This document shows, piece after piece, positions 1 through 8,796 of a DNA stretch of 64,000 nt. Position numbers and translations under genes: made by a program. The stretch covers positions 1,860,001-1,924,000 of the forward strand of contig NZ_JBBOCA010000001.1 of the NCBI RefSeq assembly GCF_038002225.1, given 5' to 3'. The notes below the pieces were generated by a model. That model searched no databases and was not told the DNA's origin. It was given only the letters and a program-made list of their open reading frames with translations. Source of the stretch: Paenibacillus sp. FSL R7-0204. Lineage in GTDB: Bacteria > Bacillota > Bacilli > Paenibacillales > Paenibacillaceae. How positions within the stretch are numbered: position 1 is the first letter of the stretch; each line of letters starts with the position of its first letter.

Positions 1-33
1 TATAGATCTACATCGATTGTTTCACATTTCTGG

Positions 34-58
34 GCTGGATGTCATCCGGTCTTTTTTG
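34..58 (+). terminator. Intrinsic terminator of an upstream gene
   Basis: A 7-bp stem with a 3-nt loop (arms 34-40 and 44-50, with G-U pairs) is followed by a run of six T. It lies before the first gene and probably ends a transcript that begins outside the window. Confidence 0.55.
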
Positions 59-106
59 TTTCGTACACATTCATACACATTTACATAGAACCAAGGAGCT
101 ATAGCC

Positions 107-1294
107 ATGAGAGAGAGAATGTTGTTCCTTTCTGCCCGGAGTCACACGCCGGAAGACCGGGAGGGAGACATCAGAACAGAGAATTTCCTTGATATGCTGC
201 TGGAGCGGTTTGATATTGATCTGCTGGAGGTTTGCCACCACCGCCGCGAGACGCAGATTCTGCGCAGTCCTGCCCTGACCGTGCATCAGGTGAAGCGGCC
301 TGCGTCCACCCGTAGAAGCCTGCTGTTTCCGCTGAACAGGCTCCGCACGGATGCCTCGATGATCGGCAATGACAAGTCGCTGCGGGCGGTAATAACCGAG
401 ATGTGCAGCCAGCACGCCTACACCCATGTGTTTGTCTCGTATGCCATGCTCGGCAATGGGCTGGACCTGGTCTCCTCACTGCTTCCCGGGGCTGTTATCG
501 TCACCGACGCGCGCCGTGCAGGTGGCATACGGGTGGAGAGCCGGGCGGGCGGCAAGCGGGGAATCAGCACAGGCTACCGCAAGCTAAGTGATGCGCTGAT
601 CCGCCGGGAAGAGCGCCGGTTAATGAACAAGACCAGCCTGCTGCTGGCCGCTTCAGAAGAAGAGGCATTATCCTTCAAGGCGGTATCCTTTGCCGATGCA
701 GGCAAGGTGCACGTAGTTCCGCCATACATTGATCTGAGCGCCCCCCTTTATGCGGCTGCCGGAGATACAACCAAGGACAACTCCATCGTTCTGCACTGGG
801 ACATGCATTCCACTGACGGCAAGAATGCGGCGCTGCTGTTCTTCAAGAAGGTATATCCGCTGATTCGGGCGGCGGTGCCGGATATCCGCTGCTGCATTAT
901 TAGCAGTGAGGTGCATGCAGAGGTCGCAGCTGCCGTCCGGAAGGACTCATCTATTCTAATCATCAATGAAGCTATACAGACAGCCGATTATATCCGCAGG
1001 GCCAGAGCTGTGGTTGCTTCATGCTGTGAGGACTGCGGCAGTCAGAGCAGCATTCTGGAGGCCTGGGCCCTCCGCACACCGGTGGTCAGCAGCCTGAGGG
1101 GTTCGGAGGAGCTGATCTGCGAGCCGGGGCGGAATATTCTGCTGGCAGGAACAACGGCGGGTACTGCCGATCATCTGATCAGGCTGCTGACGACGCCGGA
1201 GCTTGGCTCCATTATTGCGGATCAGGCCTACCGGACGCTCAGCAGGTATTATGCCGCAGACGAAGTGAAGGCGAAGCTGCTTAGTCTGGTGTAA
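107..1294 (+). CDS. Glycosyltransferase-like protein (GT-B fold, GT4-type)
   Basis: A 395-residue soluble protein with the two-lobed layout of GT-B glycosyltransferases, expected to move a sugar from a nucleotide-sugar donor to an unknown acceptor in the cytoplasm. The C-terminal lobe has the typical stretch around residues 310-345: SSILEAWALRTPVVSS, then a GSEELI segment and a glycine-rich NILLAG, which resembles the donor-binding E-x7-E region of GT4 enzymes. The N-terminal half is poorly conserved to my eye. An AAGGAG ribosome site at 93-98 sits 8 nt before ATG 107. The gene precedes the spoIIB-like gene; the position alone does not reveal an acceptor. The family call is by pattern only. 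Confidence 0.6.
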   Translation: MRERMLFLSARSHTPEDREGDIRTENFLDMLLERFDIDLLEVCHHRRETQILRSPALTVHQVKRPASTRRSLLFPLNRLRTDASMIGNDKSLRAVITEMCSQHAYTHVFVSYAMLGNGLDLVSSLLPGAVIVTDARRAGGIRVESRAGGKRGISTGYRKLSDALIRREERRLMNKTSLLLAASEEEALSFKAVSFADAGKVHVVPPYIDLSAPLYAAAGDTTKDNSIVLHWDMHSTDGKNAALLFFKKVYPLIRAAVPDIRCCIISSEVHAEVAAAVRKDSSILIINEAIQTADYIRRARAVVASCCEDCGSQSSILEAWALRTPVVSSLRGSEELICEPGRNILLAGTTAGTADHLIRLLTTPELGSIIADQAYRTLSRYYAADEVKAKLLSLV

Positions 1295-1370
1295 ATATAT
1301 TAAAATAGCATATCTCTCTCGCATCTTTCATATCTTTCAGTATAGAACTGAAGATCGCGAGGTGAGGGTA

Positions 1371-2726
1371 TTGAATAACGGAAGAATGACATTCCGCTTC
1401 GACGGGAACCAGGGCAGGCAGGGGACAGAGACGACAGAGCTCCGGGCGGTGAACGAAACCGGTGTGGTTCTGGAGAACAAGGAGACTGACAAGGTGGAGC
1501 GCGGGGGAGGTATGAGATCCTCCTATTCCAAGGCCGATGAATATATTGTGGATCTGGAGAAGGTGGAGTTGCCCCGGTCTGTAGAGGCAGCTTACATGAA
1601 GCTCCCGGGCTCCGGCCGCCGGAAACAGAAAGCTCCTGAGGATAACTATGATTTGGGGCTGTACTCTGTTGTCCGTCCTGCTTCTACAAGGAACCTATGG
1701 GAACAAAGTGAAGATTCGGAGGAGCATTCCCCCTATGGAGGGACGGATGAAGAAGATCTGCATTCAGCAGATGACTACTACCCGCTGTATGAAGATAGCC
1801 GTGAATCCGCTACAGACAGTTATGATCAATCCGGCGCTCAAGGGAATAGCTACGGCGGCTCTTATCATACCCGCCGTCCCTCGTATTGGTGGAAGTTCGC
1901 ACTGTCCATCGCTGGAGCGCTGGGAACGGGGATTCTGCTCGGATACGCTGCCCTGTCGTTCATCACAGGAGGGACGGGAGAGACTGGTAAAGCTCCCGGC
2001 AATGCGGCGGTTAAGACGGGAATCAATCAGGGGCAAAAGGCGGAAAACAGCAGTACCGCAGCAGATATAACGGGTGTGCCTCCTGAGCAGACGGGAGAAG
2101 CGGTGAGTGCGCAGATTCCGGTTCAGGTTGCGCCGCAGAGCTATTATCTGCTGCAATATGGCGTCTTCAGTACACCGGCAGGAGCGGAGCAGGCCCGGCA
2201 GGAGCTGCTGACCGCAGGCCTTGCCGCAGGTCTTGACCCGGCAGACGGCAACCGTGTGTATGCCGGATTGTCTCCTGACCGTGAGCAGGCCAAGCTGCTC
2301 AGCAATGGGCTCAAGGGGCAGGGCATCGAGCTGTACGTGAGAGAAGTGGCCCTGCCGGCTGTGAACCAGGTCCGCTATACCGGTACAGCGGCGGCGGTGG
2401 ACAGCTACTTCAAGCTTAGCAGCCAGCTGTTAAGCGAGCTGAGCAGCTTGTCTGCTTCCCTGCTTGGCGGGGGGAGCAGCGGGGATGCTGGCGGAGCGGT
2501 AAGCGATCTCCATATGCAGTGGACCCAGGCAGTCAAGGCACTGGAGCCGGGCCTCACACCGGAAGGGCAGAGAATCGCTGACGGGCTGGAGAAATCCATG
2601 AGCCAGGGAATAGCCGCCCTGAACGAATACAATAAGAATAAGGCGGAAGGACTGCTCTGGGAGGTGCAGGAGGCCATGATGAGCTTCCTGACCGGCCAGA
2701 AAAGCCTGTTGTCCGCCATGAGCTGA
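1371..2726 (+). CDS. SPOR-domain membrane protein, SpoIIB-like
   Basis: A 451-residue protein with a long hydrophilic, acidic and Ser/Tyr-rich N-terminal part, one membrane span near residues 174-197 (starting WWKFALSIAGALG) and a C-terminal SPOR fold near residues 260-335 (YYLLQYGVFSTPAGAEQA). SPOR domains bind denuded septal peptidoglycan. In Bacillus subtilis spoIIB, also a single-span SPOR protein, lies just before maf-radC-mreB, so synteny supports a SpoIIB role in septal localisation and engulfment. This one is longer than the Bacillus protein (about 330 residues) and carries about 110 extra residues after the SPOR domain. The TTG at 1371 is preferred over GTG 1362, because AGGTGA at 1360-1365 is spaced correctly only for the TTG. 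Confidence 0.7.
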   Translation: MNNGRMTFRFDGNQGRQGTETTELRAVNETGVVLENKETDKVERGGGMRSSYSKADEYIVDLEKVELPRSVEAAYMKLPGSGRRKQKAPEDNYDLGLYSVVRPASTRNLWEQSEDSEEHSPYGGTDEEDLHSADDYYPLYEDSRESATDSYDQSGAQGNSYGGSYHTRRPSYWWKFALSIAGALGTGILLGYAALSFITGGTGETGKAPGNAAVKTGINQGQKAENSSTAADITGVPPEQTGEAVSAQIPVQVAPQSYYLLQYGVFSTPAGAEQARQELLTAGLAAGLDPADGNRVYAGLSPDREQAKLLSNGLKGQGIELYVREVALPAVNQVRYTGTAAAVDSYFKLSSQLLSELSSLSASLLGGGSSGDAGGAVSDLHMQWTQAVKALEPGLTPEGQRIADGLEKSMSQGIAALNEYNKNKAEGLLWEVQEAMMSFLTGQKSLLSAMS

Positions 2727-2769
2727 CAGCTGAGGCGTAATGCACCGCTGACTATAGGCTAAATAAATG

Positions 2770-2803
2770 ATCCCCCGTATCAGGCAATTGCCCGGCGGGG
2801 GAT
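2770..2803 (+). other. GC-rich hairpin between the spoIIB-like gene and the maf operon
   Basis: The 8-bp arms 2770-2777 and 2796-2803 pair perfectly and enclose a smaller GGCAATTGCC palindrome. No T-run follows on the + strand, so it may be a weak terminator or an RNA-stabilising hairpin at the end of the upstream transcript. Confidence 0.45.
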
Positions 2804-2888
2804 TGCTGTATTTCCAGGCATAATCCTGCGGTGTGATAAGATCCGCAGGCTGCTTACGTGGTAAACATTCCCTGGATGGATTTTGAGT

Positions 2889-2917
2889 TTGTATTGCACT
2901 CCGTTTCACCGTATAAT
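2889..2917 (+). promoter_or_regulatory. Putative SigA promoter for the DUF4321-maf-radC-mre operon
   Basis: TTGTAT (2889-2894), a 17-nt spacer and a perfect TATAAT (2912-2917) lie 36 nt before the start of the small membrane-protein gene. No other promoter of this quality is apparent between here and mreB. Confidence 0.6.
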
Positions 2918-2953
2918 AATTAGGGTGTCAAAAAATGGCGAGGGAAGACTTGA

Positions 2954-3199
2954 ATGAAGAAGAAAAATGTAGGAACACTGCTGTTATTTCTTATTCTGGG
3001 CTGGCTGGCCGGAGCCTGGATTGCCAAGCTGCTGGAACCTGTACAAGCTCTGTCTTTTCTTACAGCTTCGACTGTTCTCAAGTGGTCGCCGCAAGCCGAT
3101 TTAGACATCATAACCTATGACATCACAATCCATTTGAAACTGTGCCTGCTCAGTCTTGCCGGTATTATTACAGCCGTATGGCTGTACCGCAGGCTGTAG
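2954..3199 (+). CDS. Small membrane protein, DUF4321 type
   Basis: An 81-residue protein with a hydrophobic span near residues 7-25 (LLLFLILGWLAGAWIAKLL) and a second near residues 60-76, with basic termini. Length, the two-span layout and the position just before maf match the DUF4321 proteins found beside maf/radC in Bacillales and Clostridia. The function is unknown; the constant neighbourhood suggests a link to cell-envelope or division genes. Start ATG 2954 has a GAGGGA ribosome site 8 nt upstream. Confidence 0.65.
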   Translation: MKKKNVGTLLLFLILGWLAGAWIAKLLEPVQALSFLTASTVLKWSPQADLDIITYDITIHLKLCLLSLAGIITAVWLYRRL

Positions 3200-3235
3200 C
3201 CTTAGCTGGCAGCATCAGGAAGGACGTTAATTACA

Positions 3236-3838
3236 GTGGAGCATGACAATTCACGGCATATTATTCTGGCCTCAGGTTCGCCGCGGCGGCGTGAGCTTTT
3301 AGCCTCGCTTGGCCTGCCCTTTGAGGTGCTGTCCAGTGATGCTGATGAGAGTACGCCGCCTGAATGGAGTCCTGAAGCGATTGTACGGAATCTGGCTCTG
3401 CGTAAGGCAGAAGCCGTGATTCCCGTTGCCGGAGACCGGGATGCCGTTATTATCGGCAGCGACACGATTGTTGTGCTTGACGACATGGTGCTCGGCAAGC
3501 CGGCGGACGAGCAGGACAGCGCCAGAATGCTGGGCATGCTGCAAGGCCGGACGCATCGGGTATACACCGGGGTGGCCTGCATCGGTTCCGCAGAGGGACG
3601 TACCCTGGTAGATCACAGGGTAACCTCTGTAACTATGAGAGCAATGAGCGAAGAGGAAATCTCCGCCTACATAGCGACCGGGGAGCCTGCCGACAAAGCC
3701 GGCTCTTACGCGATACAAGGACTGGGCGCCACCCTGGTGGAAGAAATTGAAGGCTGCTATTTTAACGTGGTCGGTCTGCCGCTGTCACTGCTGAGCGGTA
3801 TGTTGTCCGGGTTTGGCATTTCGGTGCTGAACCGGTAA
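3236..3838 (+). CDS. maf: Maf nucleoside triphosphate pyrophosphatase
   Basis: A 200-residue Maf/YhdE-family protein. The N-terminal signature ILASGSPRRRELLASLGL (residues 9-26) is the diagnostic phosphate-binding S-x-S-P-R-R segment, and SDTIVVLDD and the GSYAIQGLGA segment are also present. Family members hydrolyse canonical or modified dTTP, UTP and related NTPs to the monophosphate, which links them to house-cleaning of nucleotides and to arrest of septum formation when overproduced. The GTG start at 3236 follows an AGGAAGG site. It sits between the DUF4321-type gene and radC, as in other Bacillales. Confidence 0.93.
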   Translation: MEHDNSRHIILASGSPRRRELLASLGLPFEVLSSDADESTPPEWSPEAIVRNLALRKAEAVIPVAGDRDAVIIGSDTIVVLDDMVLGKPADEQDSARMLGMLQGRTHRVYTGVACIGSAEGRTLVDHRVTSVTMRAMSEEEISAYIATGEPADKAGSYAIQGLGATLVEEIEGCYFNVVGLPLSLLSGMLSGFGISVLNR

Positions 3839-3864
3839 GGGTAGCCGAAGAAAGAAGGTTAGGG

Positions 3865-4554
3865 ATGGAGTCGCAATCATTTATGCTGCGTGACCTCCCC
3901 CATGAAGAACGACCAAGAGAGCGCATGATGCATTATGGGGCGGAATCATTAAGTCAAGCGGAGCTTCTGGCTATTCTGCTGCGCACGGGTGCGCACCGTG
4001 AATCAGCCATTCTTATCGCCCAGCGGCTCTTGAGCCGGGCAGGCGGTCTCCGCGGACTGGCGGATCTGAGCATTGAAGAATTGACAACAATCAACGGCAT
4101 CGGCCCCGCCAAGGCCGTGCAACTCAAAGCAGGCATAGAGCTGGGAAGACGCATGGCGAATTCCCGGCTTACCGAACCGGTCATTATCCGCAGTCCCCAG
4201 GATGCGGCGGAGATTCTGACCGAACAGCTGCGTTATTTGCAGAAGGAGCATTTTATCTGCCTGTTCCTGAATACGAAGAATCATGTTATTGCGCAGGAAA
4301 CATTGTCCATGGGTAGCCTTAATGCCTCCATTGTGCATCCCCGCGAGGTGTTCCGGGCAGCCATGAAATGCAGCAGCGCAGCAATTATATGCGCACATAA
4401 TCATCCAAGCGGTGATCCTACGCCGAGCCCTGAAGACATCTCCCTGACCGCAAGGCTGATGCAGGCAGGCGAAATTGTCGGCATTGATGTGCTGGATCAT
4501 CTGGTGATCGGAGACAGCAGTTACGTAAGTTTGAAAGAGAAAGGCTACATGTAA
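3865..4554 (+). CDS. radC: RadC-family JAB/MPN domain protein
   Basis: A 229-residue RadC/YsxA family member. A helix-hairpin-helix stretch (INGIGPAKAVQLKAG, about residues 74-88) precedes the JAB1/MPN-like metalloprotease domain with the zinc motif HNHPSGDPTPSPED near residue 177. Despite the gene name, a direct DNA-repair role is not established for the family. Length is normal. It is co-directional with maf (26-nt gap) and mreB (39-nt gap), the standard Bacillales arrangement. Confidence 0.92.
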   Translation: MESQSFMLRDLPHEERPRERMMHYGAESLSQAELLAILLRTGAHRESAILIAQRLLSRAGGLRGLADLSIEELTTINGIGPAKAVQLKAGIELGRRMANSRLTEPVIIRSPQDAAEILTEQLRYLQKEHFICLFLNTKNHVIAQETLSMGSLNASIVHPREVFRAAMKCSSAAIICAHNHPSGDPTPSPEDISLTARLMQAGEIVGIDVLDHLVIGDSSYVSLKEKGYM

Positions 4555-4593
4555 TACAATTGTCTAGATTCACATGGAAAAGGAGCATACAAG

Positions 4594-5628
4594 ATGTTAG
4601 GTGGTTTTACGAAAGATTTAGGAATTGACTTGGGGACAGCGAATACGCTTGTCTACGTGCGCGGTAAAGGAATTGTTGTGAGAGAGCCTTCCGTGGTAGC
4701 CATTAATACTGATACTAAGACGATCGAAGCAGTAGGGGAATCCGCCAAAAAGATGATTGGACGCACTCCGGGCAACATTCGTGCCATTCGTCCAATGAAG
4801 GACGGGGTCATCGCTGATTTCGATACTACAGCAACTATGATCAAATATTTCATCCGCCAGGCCCAGAAGCAGCGCTCGATGTTCCAGCGCCATCCGAATG
4901 TCATGGTGTGTGTGCCATCCGGAATTACAGCCGTTGAACAGCGTGCCGTTGAAGATGCGACGAAGCAGGCCGGAGCACGGGAAGCTTACATTATCGAGGA
5001 GCCTTTTGCTGCTGCGATTGGTGCAGATCTTCCTGTATGGGAGCCAACCGGAAGTATGGTTGTAGATATCGGCGGCGGAACTACCGAGGTTGCTGTAATC
5101 TCACTCGGCGGTATTGTTACCAGCCGTTCTGTACGTGTGGCAGGGGATGATGCAGATGAGTCTATCATCCAATACATCAAACGCCAGTATAACCTTATGA
5201 TTGGTGAACGCACCTCCGAGCAGCTCAAGATGGATGTGGGCTCTGCCCTGCCGCTTGAGAAGGCTGAAACGATGGAGATCCGCGGACGCGATCTGGTAAC
5301 CGGTCTGCCGAAGACGCTGACCATTACCTCCGATGAAATCTGCGAAGCTCTGTCAGATACTGTAAATGCGATTGTTGAAGCCGTGAAGGTTACGCTGGAG
5401 AAATGTCCGCCGGAGCTGGCTGCCGATATTATGGACCGCGGCATTGTGCTTACGGGCGGCGGTGCGCTTTTGCGCAACCTGGACAAGCTGCTGGCGCGTG
5501 AGACCGGAATGCCGGTGATTGTCGCCGAGAATCCGCTGGACTGTGTTGCGATCGGCACAGGCAAGGCGCTGGAGAATATCCACTTGTTCAAGAGCCGCAG
5601 CAGTTCGGGTCTCCGCTCCAAACGCTAG
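4594..5628 (+). CDS. mreB: Rod shape-determining protein MreB (bacterial actin)
   Basis: A 344-residue actin-family ATPase that forms membrane-associated filaments guiding lateral cell-wall synthesis. The phosphate-1 loop [11 protein letters not shown] lies at residues 10-20 and the phosphate-2 motif [16 protein letters not shown] near residue 160; the adenosine motif [13 protein letters not shown] is near residue 287. The short hydrophobic N-terminus ([10 protein letters not shown]) suits membrane attachment. AAAAGGAG lies just before ATG 4594. mreC and mreD follow directly. Confidence 0.97.
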   Translation: MLGGFTKDLGIDLGTANTLVYVRGKGIVVREPSVVAINTDTKTIEAVGESAKKMIGRTPGNIRAIRPMKDGVIADFDTTATMIKYFIRQAQKQRSMFQRHPNVMVCVPSGITAVEQRAVEDATKQAGAREAYIIEEPFAAAIGADLPVWEPTGSMVVDIGGGTTEVAVISLGGIVTSRSVRVAGDDADESIIQYIKRQYNLMIGERTSEQLKMDVGSALPLEKAETMEIRGRDLVTGLPKTLTITSDEICEALSDTVNAIVEAVKVTLEKCPPELAADIMDRGIVLTGGGALLRNLDKLLARETGMPVIVAENPLDCVAIGTGKALENIHLFKSRSSSGLRSKR

Positions 5629-5695
5629 GATCGTACGGACTGTGAACGTCAACCCCTGAGGTTGGAGAAATACGGTTATTAGAGGGTGCTCGAGA

Positions 5696-6565
5696 TTGTT
5701 CAAGCTGTTTAACAATAAACGACTGTTTATATTGCTGATTACGCTGGTTACGTTTATCGTTCTGATGGGCTTCAGCCTGGGGCAGAGGAAGACCCTGTCC
5801 TGGCCGGAGAACTTCCTCAGAGATACGACCGGATTCGTGCAGAATTTGTTCTACAAGCCCGCTGGATACGTAGCGGGCTTCTTCCAAGATATCGGGACTC
5901 TGAAAGAGCTGGCTGAAGAGAACAAGCAGCTTAAGATTTTGGCTGCACAGTATGCCCGGGATAAGGCGCAATTTAATTTCATTAAAGCCAAGAATGAACA
6001 ATATGAGAAGGATCTTCAATTCACTAAAGCTCAAAAGAACATGTATAAATACGAATATCTTATCTCCAATGTGGTCAGTGTCACAACAGAACCGGGCAAT
6101 AATACACTTGTTATTGATCTAGGGGCAAAAGATGGCATCAGGCTGAATATGTCCGTAACTTCTATCGAAGGGCTTGTAGGAGTTATAAGCAATGTGAGTA
6201 ACTTCACCTCTACCGTGAAGCTGATGACGATGATGGATATCAACGACCCCAACTCACAGCCTCCTATAGCAGCAACCGCGGTTAACAAGGAAGGCAAAAC
6301 CTTTGGAATGATTGAGAGCTATGACCAGCAAACCGGAATGCTGCTGATGAACAAAATCCCCGTAGGCGATCCGATTGCCAAGGATGATGTCATTATCTCT
6401 TCGGGTATTGGAGGACGATATCCACGTGGTATGCCTATCGGCACGGTGGAAGAAGTGAAGATCGGACAGTTCGGGTTAACCTCTACAGCGATTATCAAGC
6501 CGGCGGCAGGATTCCAGGACTGGAAGGAACTCTTCGTTGTCTATACGGAGGAGCGTGTAGAATAG
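5696..6565 (+). CDS. mreC: Rod shape-determining protein MreC
   Basis: A 289-residue bitopic protein of the elongasome. It has a short cytoplasmic tail, a membrane span near residues 10-28, a coiled coil rich in K/E/Q near residues 65-115 (LKELAEENKQLKILA), and then the two beta-barrel domains (VVSVTTEPGNNTLVIDLGA onward). It links MreB and MreD to the cell-wall synthases on the outer face. The start is TTG 5696, preceded by GAGGGTG. Its stop codon shares one base with the mreD start. Confidence 0.95.
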   Translation: MFKLFNNKRLFILLITLVTFIVLMGFSLGQRKTLSWPENFLRDTTGFVQNLFYKPAGYVAGFFQDIGTLKELAEENKQLKILAAQYARDKAQFNFIKAKNEQYEKDLQFTKAQKNMYKYEYLISNVVSVTTEPGNNTLVIDLGAKDGIRLNMSVTSIEGLVGVISNVSNFTSTVKLMTMMDINDPNSQPPIAATAVNKEGKTFGMIESYDQQTGMLLMNKIPVGDPIAKDDVIISSGIGGRYPRGMPIGTVEEVKIGQFGLTSTAIIKPAAGFQDWKELFVVYTEERVE

Positions 6566-7095
6566 TGAGGATGCGCAGACCTGTCCTGGTACTTTTGTTA
6601 TTCATTTTATTTATTTTGGAAGGCACAGTGCTTCCCTGGCTGATTCCTGACGGCTGGCAGATGCGGATTATTCCTAATCTCGTCTTCATCGTCATTCTGT
6701 TCGTAACGGTATATCATCACCGGCATACAGCACTTATTCTGGGCTTGTCGTTCGGCATGCTGCATGATGTGGTCTTCTACGGCCGCATACTGGGTGCTCA
6801 TTCCTTCGCTATGGGCTTATCTGCGTACCTGATCGGGCTGATATTCCAGATTCCCCGCGCTCCGCTGCCGCTTATGATGACAGTGGTGCTGCTGGGCAGT
6901 CTGCTGGAAGACAGTATTCTTTTTGCCATCTATAATGTATTTAATCTAAGCCAGGAGCCTTATAATTGGGCGCTCTTGCATCATATGCTGCCTACCATGC
7001 TCATTCATTTTGCTGCAGGCCTGCTTCTCTACATTCCGCTCCGGCGACAGCTGGAACTGCTGAAGAAAGAGACACTTGATGAGGAAGCTGCCTAA
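6565..7095 (+). CDS. mreD: Rod shape-determining protein MreD
   Basis: A 176-residue, very hydrophobic polytopic protein with about five or six membrane spans, the usual size for MreD. It works with MreC in the membrane part of the elongasome. GTG 6565 overlaps the last base of the mreC stop codon, which indicates translational coupling. A small hairpin spans its stop codon (7087-7103) and is followed by TATTTTCTT, possibly a weak attenuator before minC. Confidence 0.92.
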   Translation: MRMRRPVLVLLLFILFILEGTVLPWLIPDGWQMRIIPNLVFIVILFVTVYHHRHTALILGLSFGMLHDVVFYGRILGAHSFAMGLSAYLIGLIFQIPRAPLPLMMTVVLLGSLLEDSILFAIYNVFNLSQEPYNWALLHHMLPTMLIHFAAGLLLYIPLRRQLELLKKETLDEEAA

Positions 7096-7176
7096 GCGGC
7101 AGCGGTATTTTCTTATCGCCCAAAGAAGGAATTTGCCCGGCCCGGCACGAATGAATGAGGATAGGGGGACAGGCAT

Positions 7177-7836
7177 ATGACAGTTAAATCCAAGCACGTA
7201 AGGATTAAGGGCATCAAGGATGGCCTGGTATTCCTGCTAGACGACAAGTGTCCCTTTGAAGATCTCTTAAGCGAGCTTCGCTACAAGCTGGAGCACAGCC
7301 ATCAAAATATTCTGACCGGACCGATTGTGCATGTGGATATTAAGCTTGGCAACCGTGCTGTTACTGAAGAAGATAAAGAGGCGGTATTGGAGATCCTCAA
7401 GAGTCAGGGGAATCTGTTAATCCGTTCGGTTGAAGCTATTGAAGACCCTGAAGAGAAGGATACAGAGGCCTTGTTCATGATGAGCGGAATGCTCCGCTCG
7501 GGCCAGGTACTGCATCATGAGGGCAATCTGCTTTTCCTCGGTGATGTGAATCCGGGAGGCACGATTACCTGTTCAGGAGATATCTATATTCTTGGAGCAC
7601 TCAAAGGAATGGCACACGCCGGATTCAACGGTAACCAGGAGGCCATTATTGCCGCTTCCCTCCTAGCGCCTACCCAACTCCGGATTGCTGAGATTATTAG
7701 CAGACCGCCGGATGAATGGGGAACCCGGGAGAGCAGTATGGAATTTGCCTATTTATCAGGCGGTGCTATGCAAATCGACAAAATTCATAATATAGTGAAG
7801 TTACGTCAGGATTTAAATGTGTTTAAAGGGGTGTAG
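7177..7836 (+). CDS. minC: Septum-site determining protein MinC
   Basis: A 219-residue inhibitor of FtsZ assembly. The N-terminal domain (about residues 1-100) is the FtsZ-inhibiting part. The C-terminal domain, a triangular beta-helix (LFLGDVNPGGTITCSGDIYILGALKG is its core), binds MinD and FtsZ. A strong AGGGGGACAG site precedes ATG 7177. minD follows after 5 nt. No minE is present, as expected in Bacillales, where DivIVA positions the system. Confidence 0.95.
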   Translation: MTVKSKHVRIKGIKDGLVFLLDDKCPFEDLLSELRYKLEHSHQNILTGPIVHVDIKLGNRAVTEEDKEAVLEILKSQGNLLIRSVEAIEDPEEKDTEALFMMSGMLRSGQVLHHEGNLLFLGDVNPGGTITCSGDIYILGALKGMAHAGFNGNQEAIIAASLLAPTQLRIAEIISRPPDEWGTRESSMEFAYLSGGAMQIDKIHNIVKLRQDLNVFKGV

Positions 7837-7841
7837 CCTCC

Positions 7842-8636
7842 ATGGGAGAAGCGATTGTTGTAACCTCGGGTAAAGGCGGAGTTGGCAAGACAACCACAAC
7901 AGCCAACATTGGAACCGCGCTTGCCCTGCAGGGCAAAAAAGTATGTCTGGTGGATACGGACATTGGATTGCGGAATCTGGATGTTGTCATGGGGCTGGAG
8001 AACCGGATTATCTATGATCTGGTCGATGTGGCAGAGGGCCGCTGCCGGCTGAATCAGGCGCTGGTCAAGGACAAGCGCTTCGATGAGCTGTACATGCTGC
8101 CCGCAGCCCAGACCAAGGACAAGACAGCCGTTACGCCAGAGCAGGTCAGGGATATCATTCTGGAGCTTAAGAAAGAGTACGAATATATTCTAATCGATTG
8201 TCCGGCCGGCATTGAGCACGGCTTCCGCAATGCGATTGCCGGTGCCGACAAAGCAATTGTAGTTACCACTCCGGAGCATGCGGCGGTGCGTGATGCGGAC
8301 CGGATTATCGGTCTCTTGGAGCAGTCTTCGGTGGAATCTCCGAAGCTGGTGGTCAACCGGATTCGTCAGGGTTTGATCAAGTCGGGGGATATGCTTGATA
8401 TTGAAGACATTCTGCAGGTGCTTAATATCGATCTGATCGGGATTGTACCCGATGATGAACAGGTCATCCGGGCGGCGAACAACGGCGAGCCTACCGTGAT
8501 GAACCCGGACTCCTTGGCTGCGATTGCCTACCGTAATATTGCCCGGCGTATTCTGGGCGACGCGGTGCCGCTGATGCAGCTTGATCAGAAGACGGGCGCC
8601 TTCAAGAGGTTCAAGAAATTTTTTGGAATGGGCTGA
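7842..8636 (+). CDS. minD: Septum-site determining ATPase MinD
   Basis: A 264-residue ParA/MinD-family ATPase that recruits MinC to the membrane. The deviant Walker A motif GKGGVGKTT occupies residues 10-18, and DTDIGLRNLDVVMGLENR and the DCPAGIEHGF segment (Walker B) follow. The C-terminus FKRFKKFFGMG is the amphipathic membrane-targeting helix. The ribosome site for ATG 7842 lies inside the end of minC, so the pair is probably coupled. Confidence 0.97.
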   Translation: MGEAIVVTSGKGGVGKTTTTANIGTALALQGKKVCLVDTDIGLRNLDVVMGLENRIIYDLVDVAEGRCRLNQALVKDKRFDELYMLPAAQTKDKTAVTPEQVRDIILELKKEYEYILIDCPAGIEHGFRNAIAGADKAIVVTTPEHAAVRDADRIIGLLEQSSVESPKLVVNRIRQGLIKSGDMLDIEDILQVLNIDLIGIVPDDEQVIRAANNGEPTVMNPDSLAAIAYRNIARRILGDAVPLMQLDQKTGAFKRFKKFFGMG

Positions 8637-8671
8637 ATCCAGGTCACGCACTTATATATTCTTCCGTAAGA

Positions 8672-8707
8672 GTCCGCTGACGAGAAATCGCTGGCGGGCT
8701 TATTTTT
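8672..8707 (+). terminator. Intrinsic terminator after minD
   Basis: Twelve-base arms (8672-8683 and 8688-8699, with G-U pairs and one mismatch) enclose a GAAA tetraloop and are followed by TTATTTTTG. It separates the mre-min transcript from the spoIVF pair. Confidence 0.8.
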
Positions 8708-8796
8708 GTTGTGCAGTAACTTGGACAGGGCTTGTTCTAAAGAGGCTTCCGCCACTCATAAAATGGAAGTAAAACAAGCCCGCCGGAGGGATCGAT

